In this document: positions 28,636 to 38,759 of the stretch, in pieces
Position numbering within the stretch: position 1 is the stretch's first letter
Layout of the letters: each line of letters opens with the position of its first letter
Origin: Loktanella salsilacus
GTDB lineage: Bacteria; Pseudomonadota; Alphaproteobacteria; Rhodobacterales; Rhodobacteraceae
Length of the DNA: 64,000 nt
NCBI RefSeq assembly: GCF_900114485.1
Contig: NZ_FOTF01000006.1
Location: 62,001 to 126,000 of the forward strand
Reading direction: 5' to 3'
Translations under genes and position numbers: made by a program
The notes under the pieces: generated by a model
What the model was told of the DNA's origin: nothing
Database searches by the model: none
What the model saw: only the letters and a program-made list of their open reading frames with translations

Positions 28636-29250
28636 TTGCTGCAAGTCCGCGCCCTGCGCTGCGCGCGCGGCGGTGTGCCGGTGCTGGACGGCGTATCCTT
28701 TGACGTGAAAGCAGGCGAAGCGCTGATCCTGCGCGGCCCCAACGGGGTCGGCAAAACCACCCTTTTGCGCACGCTTGCAGGCCTGCAGCCCGCGCTGGAT
28801 GGGACGGTTGAATATCCGGGCGCCACCGGCGCTTACGCCAGCCATGCTGACGGGATCAAGACGGCGCTAACCGTCACGGAAAACCTGACCTTTTGGGCGC
28901 AAGTCTACGGCCGCGATGTGCCCGGTAGCGTCTATGCCGCCTTTGATCTGGACGCATTGCGTACCCGCGCCGCTGGCACCCTGTCGGCTGGGCAAAAAAG
29001 GCGCCTTGGCCTTGCGCGGCTGGGCGTCATTGGCCGCAGCGTGTTATTCCTAGACGAGCCGACGGTCAGCCTTGACGGCTTTTCCGTGCGCATGTTTGCC
29101 GATTGGATGCGCGATGTGCATCTGGCGGGCGGCGGCTGCGCCGTGATCGCGACGCATATCGACCTTGGCCTTGATGCGCCCGCGCTGGACCTGACGCCCT
29201 ATGTGGCGCAGCCTGATGCGGATGGCGGCGCGGACGAGGCGTTCTTGTGA
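28636..29250 (+). CDS. ccmA: Cytochrome c maturation ABC ATPase CcmA
   Basis: A 204-residue ATPase of the CcmABCD complex, which releases holo-CcmE during haem delivery. Walker A is GPNGVGKTT (34-42), the signature is [14 protein letters not shown] and Walker B is [13 protein letters not shown]. The only start that fits the family N-terminus is a TTG directly after the previous gene, which suggests low or coupled translation. The stop overlaps the ccmB start (GTGA). Confidence 0.93.
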   Translation: MLQVRALRCARGGVPVLDGVSFDVKAGEALILRGPNGVGKTTLLRTLAGLQPALDGTVEYPGATGAYASHADGIKTALTVTENLTFWAQVYGRDVPGSVYAAFDLDALRTRAAGTLSAGQKRRLGLARLGVIGRSVLFLDEPTVSLDGFSVRMFADWMRDVHLAGGGCAVIATHIDLGLDAPALDLTPYVAQPDADGGADEAFL

Positions 29251-29903
29251 TTGCCCTGCTCCGCCGTGATCTGGCTTTGGCCGTGCGGGCCGGCGGCGGC
29301 TTTGGTCTTGGCCTTGCGTTTTTCCTGATCGTCGTCGTGCTGGTGCCCTTTGGCGTGGGCCCCGACCGCAGCACGCTGACGCTGATCGCGCCCGGCATCC
29401 TTTGGGTCGCGGCGCTGCTGGCGGCGCTGCTGTCGCTGGACCGGATCTTTGCGCTCGATTTCGAAGACGGCTCGCTGGCGTTGCTGGCCACCGCGCCGCT
29501 GCCGCTGGAAGGCATCGCGCTGATCAAGGCGCTGGCCCATTGGATCACCACAGGCCTGCCGCTGACGCTGGTTGCCCCGGCGCTGGGATTTTTCTTAAAC
29601 ATGGCACCCGACGCCTACGGCTATCTGCTGGTCAGCCTTGCCCTTGGCACACCCGCGCTGTCGATGATTGGCAGCTTTGGCGCGGCGCTGACAGTGGGTC
29701 TGCGGCGGGGCGGGTTGCTACTGTCACTGCTGGTGCTGCCGCTTTATGTACCCACACTGATTTTCGGTGCAGAGGCGGTGCGCCGCGGCGTCGATGGCAC
29801 CGGGGCGACAGCGCCGCTGATGCTGATGGGGGCGATCACACTGGGCTGCTTTGCGCTGCTGCCCTTCGCCTCTGCGGCGGTATTGCGCATCAACCTGCGG
29901 TGA
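29247..29903 (+). CDS. ccmB: Haem exporter permease CcmB
   Basis: A 218-residue membrane protein with six hydrophobic segments; the N-terminus [17 protein letters not shown] and [23 protein letters not shown]-type loop are typical of CcmB. It forms the membrane part of the CcmAB transporter. GTG start, overlapping the ccmA stop by four bases. Confidence 0.93.
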   Translation: MIALLRRDLALAVRAGGGFGLGLAFFLIVVVLVPFGVGPDRSTLTLIAPGILWVAALLAALLSLDRIFALDFEDGSLALLATAPLPLEGIALIKALAHWITTGLPLTLVAPALGFFLNMAPDAYGYLLVSLALGTPALSMIGSFGAALTVGLRRGGLLLSLLVLPLYVPTLIFGAEAVRRGVDGTGATAPLMLMGAITLGCFALLPFASAAVLRINLR

Positions 29904-29945
29904 TCAGGGATTGAGGGGCGCGGGGCGCCGGGGTAGGGATAACAC

Positions 29946-30674
29946 ATGTCGATTTGGGAATATGCGAATCCGAAAAGGTTCATGGACTGGACCGCGCCTG
30001 TCATGCGCGTGGCCTTTGCCGTGGCTGCGGCCTGTTTGGTGGTTGGCCTGATCTGGGGCTTCTTTTTCACCCCGGACGAGACGCGCCAAGGATCGACGGT
30101 TAAGATCATCTACTTGCACGTGCCAAGCGCGCTGATGGCGATTAACGCATGGTTCATGATGCTCGTGACATCGCTGGTCTGGCTGGTGCGCCGCCACCAC
30201 GTCAGCGCACTGGCCGCCCGCGCCGCCGGGCCGATCGGCCTTGCGATGACAGTGATCGCACTGATCACCGGCGCGATCTGGGGCAGCCCGATGTGGGGCA
30301 CCTATTGGGCGTGGGACCCGCGCCTGACATCGTTCCTGATCCTGTTTTTGTTCTACCTCGGCTACATCGCCCTTTGGGCCGCAATCGAAGACGCGGATAC
30401 CGCCGCCGATCTGACATCCGTGCTGTGCCTTGTCGGGTCAGTCTTTGCGATCCTGTCGCGCTATGCGGTGAACTTCTGGAACCAAGGTCTGCACCAGGGG
30501 GCATCCCTGTCGCTGGACAAAGAGGAAAACGTCGCCGACGTATTCTACATCCCGCTGCTGATCTGCATCGCAGGCTTTGTCGCGTTGTTCGTGGCACTTG
30601 TCTTGCTGCGCACCCGTACCGAAATCCGCGCCCGCCGAACCGCCGCCCTGATCGCAAGGAGCCAACGTGCCTGA
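29946..30674 (+). CDS. ccmC: Haem-handling protein CcmC
   Basis: A 242-residue membrane protein that loads haem onto the chaperone CcmE. It contains the tryptophan-rich periplasmic WWD-type motif WGSPMWGTYWAWDPRLTS (about 115-132), flanked by conserved histidines in LHVPSA and NQGLHQG. ATG start, 42 bases after ccmB; the end overlaps ccmD by eight bases. Confidence 0.95.
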   Translation: MSIWEYANPKRFMDWTAPVMRVAFAVAAACLVVGLIWGFFFTPDETRQGSTVKIIYLHVPSALMAINAWFMMLVTSLVWLVRRHHVSALAARAAGPIGLAMTVIALITGAIWGSPMWGTYWAWDPRLTSFLILFLFYLGYIALWAAIEDADTAADLTSVLCLVGSVFAILSRYAVNFWNQGLHQGASLSLDKEENVADVFYIPLLICIAGFVALFVALVLLRTRTEIRARRTAALIARSQRA

Positions 30675-30807
30675 TCTTGGAAAATACGCCTTCGAAGTGC
30701 TGACCGCCTATGCCGGCAGCATTGCCGTGCTTGCAGTGCTGATTGGGGCAAGTCTGCGCCGGTCGCGCAGGGTGAAAGCCGCGCTGGAGGCTGTTGAACG
30801 TGGCTAA
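30667..30807 (+). CDS. ccmD: Haem exporter subunit CcmD (46 codons)
   Basis: A short gene easily missed: GTG start inside the end of ccmC, preceded by AAGGAG, encoding VPDLGKYAFEVLTAYAG and then one membrane helix (about 15-29) and a basic tail ending in EAVERG. This is the CcmD pattern (a single helix with Tyr-rich N-terminus) needed for release of haem-loaded CcmE from CcmABC. The stop lies eight bases inside ccmG. Confidence 0.9.
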   Translation: MPDLGKYAFEVLTAYAGSIAVLAVLIGASLRRSRRVKAALEAVERG

Positions 30808-31339
30808 AATTTCGCCTCTGCTCGTCGTCCCGCCGTTGATCTTTGCCGCGCTTGCCGGATTGTTCTGGGGCGGGCTGATGCGCGAAAACGCTGGTGAGCT
30901 GCCGTCGCAATTCATCGGTCAGCCCGCGCCGAACCTGCCGACCGAAGCGGTCGCAGGCACCCAACTGCTGACCGCCGCCGACCTGAATACGGGCGAGATT
31001 ACGATCGTGAACTTCTGGGCCAGCTGGTGCCCACCTTGCCGCGCCGAACACCCAACACTTCAGGCGCTGTCCGATCAAGGCTACCGCGTCGCGGGCGTAA
31101 ACTTTCGCGACCAGGCTGACGATGCGGCTAGCTATCTGGCAGACGAAGGCAACCCGTTCTTTGCCACAGGCTTTGATCTGCGCGGCCGCGTCGCCATCGA
31201 CTGGGGCGTGACCGCGCCGCCTGAAACCTTCATCGTCGGCCCCGATGGCAAAGTGCTTAGCCGTTTTATCGGACCGCTCATTGGCTCCGACTATGAGCAG
31301 CGCTTCCTGCCGATGCTTGAAGCCGCCGCCGCCGAATAG
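30800..31339 (+). CDS. ccmG: Thiol:disulfide interchange protein CcmG/DsbE
   Basis: A 179-residue membrane-anchored periplasmic thioredoxin that reduces apocytochrome c cysteines. N-terminal anchor at about 5-24, active site WCPPC with Cys77 and Cys80, and the CcmG-specific GVNFRDQADDA and GVTAPPETFIV (cis-Pro loop). I choose the GTG with GGAGG 9 bases upstream; a TTG two codons earlier is possible. Last gene of the sec-ccm block; ccmE, ccmF and ccmH are not in the window. Confidence 0.94.
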   Translation: MAKISPLLVVPPLIFAALAGLFWGGLMRENAGELPSQFIGQPAPNLPTEAVAGTQLLTAADLNTGEITIVNFWASWCPPCRAEHPTLQALSDQGYRVAGVNFRDQADDAASYLADEGNPFFATGFDLRGRVAIDWGVTAPPETFIVGPDGKVLSRFIGPLIGSDYEQRFLPMLEAAAAE

Positions 31340-31347
31340 CGACCCTC

Positions 31348-31478
31348 CTTCTTCTGGTTAAAAATACCTCGGGGTGCGGGGCAGCGCCCCGCGTGCCGAA
31401 TTTTCTACGAAAATTCGGTGATCGCCATTGCCTTGCAATGGCGAAGCCTCCGGCGGAGGTATTTTTAACCAGAAGAAG
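31348..31478. repeat. 131-bp paired inverted REP-like element
   Basis: Perfect 23-base terminal inverted repeats (31348-31370 and 31456-31478, inner sequence GAGGTATTTTTAACC) enclose three perfect hairpins: GCGGGGC/GCCCCGC (31376-31392), CCGAATTTTC/GAAAATTCGG (31396-31418) and CGCCATTGC/GCAATGGCG (31423-31443), plus a CCTCC-GGC-GGAGG hairpin at the right arm. Each arm with its G+C hairpin matches a unit found again at 44289-44338 and more weakly at 61381-61414. No coding potential or transposase; it looks like an intergenic REP/BIME-type element, between ccmG and acnA. Confidence 0.85.
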
Positions 31479-31489
31479 ATCGGACATCA

Positions 31490-31519
31490 AAAAGGCCGCG
31501 CTGGGAGGCGCGGCCTTTT
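31490..31519. terminator. Terminator of acnA (bidirectional shape)
   Basis: Stem AAAAGGCCGCG/CGCGGCCTTTT around an 8-base loop, 20 bases after the acnA stop on the minus strand, where it is followed by a T run. It can also stop read-through from ccmG. Confidence 0.85.
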
Positions 31520-31539
31520 GTCGTGCTATGTTTTAGGGC

Positions 31540-34308
<2,769 letters not shown>

Positions 34309-34393
34309 GGCTATCCCTTTAGGGTTGAGGACTATGGCTTGTGTCACTTTTGCCCCAAGCTGCGCACGCGTTCAAGGGGTGCCTGCGAAAAAA

Positions 34394-34411
34394 GGTATAC
34401 AATTGTATACC
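34394..34411. promoter_or_regulatory. Perfect 18-bp palindrome, probable operator
   Basis: GGTATACAATTGTATACC is a perfect palindrome in the 241-base gap between the divergent acnA and DUF1223 genes, 86 bases upstream of acnA and 139 bases upstream of the other start. Its TTGTATAC half-sites resemble operators of GntR/FadR-type repressors. The regulator is unknown and no regulator gene adjoins. Confidence 0.6.
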
Positions 34412-34549
34412 GCCGTGCGAGCAGCTTGGCGCGTGTGGGTTGCTATGGCCGGCAAGACGTTGCGACACCCTCGTCGCAAATGCTTGATTGGTCATTACAA
34501 AGTCTTTTTCTTACACCATAGAAATAGAAATTGTCTGGAAAGTGCTGCC

Positions 34550-35263
34550 ATGCGTCACGTCTTCGCCGCCTCTGTTATCGGAGCGTTATTCGCCGGATCT
34601 GGGCTGGTTGCGCAGGATCGGGGGATTCAGGACTGGGGCACGGTGGTAGAGCTTTACACCTCTCAGGGCTGTTCCAGTTGTCCGCCTGCCGACCGCATTT
34701 TCGAACAGATCGCAGACCGCGATGACGTGATCGCCTTGGCGCTGCATGTGGATTATTGGGATTATATCGGCTGGAAAGACGATCTAGGCAGCCCCGCCTA
34801 TACCGCCCGCCAGCGGGGCTACGCGCAGGAGTGGCAGGCGCGGAATGTTTATACGCCGCAAATGGTTGTGGCTGGGGTCAAGGAATTAGTAGGCAGCCAT
34901 CCGGTCGTAGCAATGGACGCGATTGCGGCCCATCCGGCGCAAAATAATCCGGTTGAAGTGTCACTGCGCCGCACTGGCGATGTGGCGACGATCAGCGCCA
35001 CTGCCGTTGGCGCTGTGCCTGCCCGCGCACTGGTGCAGATCGTGCGCTATACGCCCCGTATTACGCGCGAGATTCATAAGGGCGAGAATGCTGGCAAGAC
35101 GGTGGTGTATCGCAATGTCGTGACCAGCTGGGCCGAGGCAGGAGAGTGGAACACGTCGCAGCCGCTGTCATTGCAGGTCAACGTGACGGGCGACGAGCCA
35201 GTGGTGGCCATCATCCAAGACGGCCCTGCGGGCGCGGTGCTAGGCGCAGTTCAGCTGCGCTAG
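34550..35263 (+). CDS. DUF1223 secreted thioredoxin-like protein
   Basis: A 237-residue protein with a cleavable-type signal (RHVFAASVIGALFAGSGLVA) and the DUF1223 core VVELYTSQGCSSCPPADR, with a CxxC pair like a thioredoxin fold, followed by HVDYWDYIGWKD and YTPQMVVAG. Function is not known; periplasmic redox role is plausible from the CSSC motif. The acnA-DUF1223 divergent pair is common in Rhodobacteraceae. It converges on the acyltransferase gene with a 4-base gap. Confidence 0.88.
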   Translation: MRHVFAASVIGALFAGSGLVAQDRGIQDWGTVVELYTSQGCSSCPPADRIFEQIADRDDVIALALHVDYWDYIGWKDDLGSPAYTARQRGYAQEWQARNVYTPQMVVAGVKELVGSHPVVAMDAIAAHPAQNNPVEVSLRRTGDVATISATAVGAVPARALVQIVRYTPRITREIHKGENAGKTVVYRNVVTSWAEAGEWNTSQPLSLQVNVTGDEPVVAIIQDGPAGAVLGAVQLR

Positions 35264-35267
35264 CGCC

Positions 35268-36170
35268 TTATTTCCAACGGCGATGCACCCAGAACCACTG
35301 TTCGGGGTGATCAGCGATCCGCGCCTCTAGCCGTTTTGTGGCGTCAGTCATCATGGTCAGGGGATCGCTGTGCGGAATGGGCGATTCGACGACCACGTCA
35401 AAGGACAGGCCATCGGGCTGGCGGATGCCGAAATAGGGTACCAGCAGCGCGTCAAAGCGCAGCGCCATTTCCGCAGCCGCCATTGACGTCAGCGCCGGGC
35501 GGTGCAGGAAATCAATCGCCGGCGCGCCGTAGACATGGACGTCAAAGAGCAGCGTGCCCATGCCGCCGCCCTTGATGTGCCGGGCAAATCCCATCGTGCC
35601 GCGCTTGCCTTGGGCAAAGACGGGGCCGCCCCAACTGGTCATGGTTTCGCGGTAGTGCGCATCGACATAGGCGTTCGCCATGGGGCGATAAAGTCCGCCA
35701 ATCCGCGTGCCATCGCGGGTCAGGACGTGACGCGGCGCTTCAAAGTTGCCGAAATGGGCGGTCAGAAAGATGATTGGGCGGCCTGCGGCCTGCGCCGTGC
35801 GCACGGCCTCCACGCCGTCGCCGCGCGGCATCGTTTGCGCCAACTGCGCGGCAAAGTCGCGGTTGGCGTAGTTTTCCATCAACGTCCGGCCAAAGTTATC
35901 CAGCACGCGGGTCGCCAGATCGCGGCGGGCGGCTTTGTCCATATCCGGGTAGGCATCAGCCAGATTAATCATGGCGCGGCGGCGATAGCCTGCCAGCGGG
36001 CCGATCACGCGGGCCACAATGGCACCGGTTCCGCCGATCCGCATGGGGTAAGGCAGCAGGTTCATGCCGCCAATCAGGGCGCGCAGCACCAGATTTTGCA
36101 GCCATTGGCCACGGCTGCCGCTGGGGGCGGCCTGAGAGTCGGTTGTATCGGTTTGAGCGTTATCGGTCAT
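35268..36170 (-). CDS. LpxL/HtrB-like lysophospholipid acyltransferase
   Basis: A 300-residue inner-membrane protein of the lipid A late acyltransferase family. The catalytic HX4E motif is HFGNFE (His139, Glu144), followed by GGLYRPMANAYVD and KGGGMGTLLFDVHVYGAP. An N-terminal hydrophobic stretch (about 27-60) anchors it. Substrate could be lipid A precursor or ornithine/phospholipid; the length is near the LpxL norm. The start MTDNAQ is preferred but no strong ribosome binding site is visible. Downstream of fliG on the same strand (99-base gap). Confidence 0.85.
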   Translation of the reverse strand: MTDNAQTDTTDSQAAPSGSRGQWLQNLVLRALIGGMNLLPYPMRIGGTGAIVARVIGPLAGYRRRAMINLADAYPDMDKAARRDLATRVLDNFGRTLMENYANRDFAAQLAQTMPRGDGVEAVRTAQAAGRPIIFLTAHFGNFEAPRHVLTRDGTRIGGLYRPMANAYVDAHYRETMTSWGGPVFAQGKRGTMGFARHIKGGGMGTLLFDVHVYGAPAIDFLHRPALTSMAAAEMALRFDALLVPYFGIRQPDGLSFDVVVESPIPHSDPLTMMTDATKRLEARIADHPEQWFWVHRRWK

Positions 36171-36269
36171 ATCAGTCAGGTAGTGCCCAAGCGCGACTTT
36201 GAAAAGCCCCGCAGCTTGCGTCCTGCGTTGGGGCAGGGCCGCCAATTGGGCGCGGCGGGCTGGGATGAC

Positions 36270-37349
36270 TTAACCCTCTTCCTCGGCGTCGGGATCTATC
36301 AGGCTGATGGTGCCGTCGTCGGCAAGTGCGCGGATCGCGGCGCTGACGGCGTTCATCGCCGCTTCGCCGTCGACGGTTTTGGGGGTGCCGCGTTCGGCGG
36401 CTTCTTCTTTCATGCTGGATGCCATGCGTTGGGAAATGCAATCGAGGATGAAATTCGCCGCCTCTTCGCGTTTGCCGCCGTTGCCAAGGGCAAAGGCCAT
36501 GGCGGTTGCCAGATCGCTTGCTTCGATCACGCGCAGGCAGCCGGGGACGTGGATGGGGCGCACGCGGGCCGGGATGTCTTCGAAGGTAAAGATCGCCTTG
36601 CGCACATCCTTGGCAAAGTCGGCGTCGGATTCGTCAAGGCCAACCAACACGTCGTCGCGGGTCAGCGCCGGGCTAGAGTTCAGGATCGCGCCCACCCGTT
36701 CAACCGGGGCCTTTTCAAAGGCGGTCAGGCGGGTGCGGCAATAGTCGGACACCAGCGCATGCCCGATCCGCGTGACGGCGTCCGGGGCGATATCAGCGGT
36801 CTGGCGCACGGCAAAGGTGATGCGCCGTGCGCGTTCGCCCGGCAGTTTGCCCAGCACTTCTGCCGCGCGGGCCACGGGAAGTTTAGACAACAGAACTGCC
36901 CCGATCTGTATGCTTTCATTCGATAAGACTTTGACCACCTCATCCGTGGTCAGGTTTTGCAGCCGGATAAACGGATCGCGCCCAGTGCGGTTATCAAGCT
37001 GATCGCGCAGTTTATCGGCGAGATGCGGAGAGATATGACCGGCCAACGCCTCTAGCGCGGCATCGACGTTGCCGGGGGCGGATAGGCCGATGGCGTCCAG
37101 CAGGTCGGCAAATTCGGTGGCCACGGCGTTCACCGTATCCCGGTCCACCAGCCTGATCGCGCCAAGTTCGCGGGCCAAATCCTCTTGCACATGGTCGGGC
37201 ATGCTGGACAGCGCCAGTTTATTGCCGTCGCTGATCAGCAATTGCACAATCAGCGCCGCCTTACGCTTGCGCGTTAGCCGCAGCGTGCCAGAGGGACTGG
37301 GCGCACCAAACGGCGCAGAATCGGGAAGGGGATCAAAGGCATTGAGCAT
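36270..37349 (-). CDS. fliG: FliG-like flagellar motor switch protein (orphan)
   Basis: A 359-residue protein with the FliG layout: N-terminal helical domain starting RKRKAALIVQLL, a middle ARM domain (KLPVARAAEVLGKLPGERARR), and a C-terminal domain with VRKAIFTFEDIPAR. By hand alignment to E. coli FliG, Arg308 matches Arg281, Glu315-Glu316 match Asp288-Asp289 and Lys324 matches Arg297, while Lys264 is shifted; so the stator-facing charges are largely kept. The EHPQ motif of the middle domain is replaced by NESIQ (144-148). No other flagellar gene is nearby. It lies 44 bases after an HTH-less LuxR-like gene on the same strand. Confidence 0.85.
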   Translation of the reverse strand: MLNAFDPLPDSAPFGAPSPSGTLRLTRKRKAALIVQLLISDGNKLALSSMPDHVQEDLARELGAIRLVDRDTVNAVATEFADLLDAIGLSAPGNVDAALEALAGHISPHLADKLRDQLDNRTGRDPFIRLQNLTTDEVVKVLSNESIQIGAVLLSKLPVARAAEVLGKLPGERARRITFAVRQTADIAPDAVTRIGHALVSDYCRTRLTAFEKAPVERVGAILNSSPALTRDDVLVGLDESDADFAKDVRKAIFTFEDIPARVRPIHVPGCLRVIEASDLATAMAFALGNGGKREEAANFILDCISQRMASSMKEEAAERGTPKTVDGEAAMNAVSAAIRALADDGTISLIDPDAEEEG

Positions 37350-37393
37350 GCCCCGACATTAGCGTCAGAGCGGTCAATGAATGGTAAACGTGC

Positions 37394-37876
37394 CTAGCCC
37401 TTGGCGTAGTTAATCGACATGCCGCGCAGCGCTTCGATCGCTTCTGGCGACAGATCCTCTACGGATTTGGTCGCGTCGTGCAGTTCGGATAGCACTTCGG
37501 ACAGCTCGTCGATTTCGTCTTGGGTAAATTCGCGGTCCGCCCGTGCAAAGCTGCCAAAGCTGCGGCTGCCGTCGGTTTCCAGCGCGCAAACGATGCCATA
37601 GTTCAGACCATGCTGCGCCGCACGCTGCATCACCCGCGATGGATCGTCGGTCAGATCAGACCAGCGGCAGCTGCCGTCGTTGCTAAAGCCCCATGACACG
37701 GTCGGATCGGCCATGACCAAAGCATGCAGCGAATAATAGGTCGTCCACGCCTTAGGGTAGGCCTGTAGCAAGAATGTCGGTGTTGTGTAACGAATGTGAA
37801 AAGCCAGCGCATAACCTGCAGGTGCAAGACCCGAAGCATGTTCTAACCGTTTCAGCATCTGCGTAACGTCTGACAT
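37394..37876 (-). CDS. LuxR-family autoinducer-binding protein lacking HTH
   Basis: A 160-residue protein comprising only the N-terminal autoinducer-binding domain. All key pocket positions are present: Trp44, Tyr48, Asp57-Pro58, Trp72, Gly94 (TraR-type W, Y, D, P, W, G). It stops after LSPEAIEALRGMSINYAKG, which resembles the first HTH helix, so the DNA-binding domain is missing; nothing resembling it follows the stop. It is divergent from a full luxR, with AGGATT 9 bases before the start. Shortened LuxR proteins can act as ligand sinks or inactive dimer partners; that role here is inferred. Confidence 0.85.
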   Translation of the reverse strand: MSDVTQMLKRLEHASGLAPAGYALAFHIRYTTPTFLLQAYPKAWTTYYSLHALVMADPTVSWGFSNDGSCRWSDLTDDPSRVMQRAAQHGLNYGIVCALETDGSRSFGSFARADREFTQDEIDELSEVLSELHDATKSVEDLSPEAIEALRGMSINYAKG

Positions 37877-37975
37877 TTTTCACAATCCTGTGGCTTGGTG
37901 GTTCAGGTTTCACTAACAGCGAAAAGCTGATTTTCTTTCACGGTCGGGTAGCTTACTATCCAAAAGTGTAATGCG

Positions 37976-38003
37976 CAGTTTAACTATAAGGCGACGTTAA
38001 CTG
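37976..38003. promoter_or_regulatory. Inverted repeat abutting the luxR start
   Basis: CAGTTTAAC (37976-37984) and GTTAACTG (37996-38003) form an imperfect inverted repeat ending at the base before the luxR ATG, with the only SD-like AAGG in the loop. It could be an operator or an RNA hairpin masking the ribosome binding site. It does not match the classic 20-bp lux box. Confidence 0.35.
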
Positions 38004-38612
38004 ATGGTCCGACAGATGACGCCTCAGGACGTTGAACGTGTGTCGCCGTCGGGACACTATATCGCATTGCGTATCGGTTTTGCCTTCCCGATGGAAGAGA
38101 TCAATGCGCTTCCGACCGACTGGATTGACCATTACACCAAGAACCGCCTGATGCTGTTCGACCCTGTGATGCGGTGGGCCTATGCAAATACAGGCTTTAT
38201 GCGCTGGTCGGACCTGCGCGGCGATGATCCTCATGGGGTTCTGACCATGGCTGCTGCCTTTGGGTTGCGTTTTGGTCTTACGGTGGCTGTCTTTGATGAG
38301 AACCTAGAAGGCCACCGGTCTTTTGCAAGTTTCACCCGCCCAGATCGCGAATTTGAGGATCTAGAGGCGCGGCTATTGGTTGCGTTTTTGACCCGGCGCC
38401 ACCTTGAAATGCTGCCGCCCACGAACCTGACCAATGCAGAGCTGGAAGCCTTGGCGATGGTGAAGGACGGCAAGCGGCTAAAGCAGATTGCCTTTGATTT
38501 GGGCGTGACCGAAGGGGCTGTGAAGCAACGGCTTAAGAACGCCAAGGTCAAGCTGGGGGCCCATACCAGCACGCAGGCGGCCACCATGGCGCGGCAATTT
38601 AAGCTGATCTAA
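38004..38612 (+). CDS. LuxR-type quorum-sensing regulator
   Basis: A 202-residue transcription factor: autoinducer-binding domain (Trp40, Tyr44, Asp53-Pro54, Trp68, Gly91) and C-terminal LuxR HTH (about 141-202; LTNAELEALAMVKDGKRLKQIAFDLGVTEGAVKQRLKNA). The product probably binds an acyl-homoserine lactone made by the downstream LuxI. It is a paralogue of the divergent HTH-less protein. The start could be the ATG at 38016; neither has a strong ribosome binding site. Confidence 0.92.
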   Translation: MVRQMTPQDVERVSPSGHYIALRIGFAFPMEEINALPTDWIDHYTKNRLMLFDPVMRWAYANTGFMRWSDLRGDDPHGVLTMAAAFGLRFGLTVAVFDENLEGHRSFASFTRPDREFEDLEARLLVAFLTRRHLEMLPPTNLTNAELEALAMVKDGKRLKQIAFDLGVTEGAVKQRLKNAKVKLGAHTSTQAATMARQFKLI

Positions 38613-38759
38613 GGGCCGATCAAACGGCGGCTGCGGCTTGGTGTTTCGTTGCACCCAATACCACTCTGGGCTGTACATTCTTTTTGGGATGTGAACTGCG
38701 GTTGAGACTTCTACAGCGACTTTGCCTAAAAATGGATTCATCCTAAAGGAGAATCCACC

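Noticed and set aside
38613-38759. lux box upstream of luxI
   Set aside because: No 18-20 bp dyad resembling a LuxR site could be found; ACATTC-N6-GGATGT is too imperfect to report.
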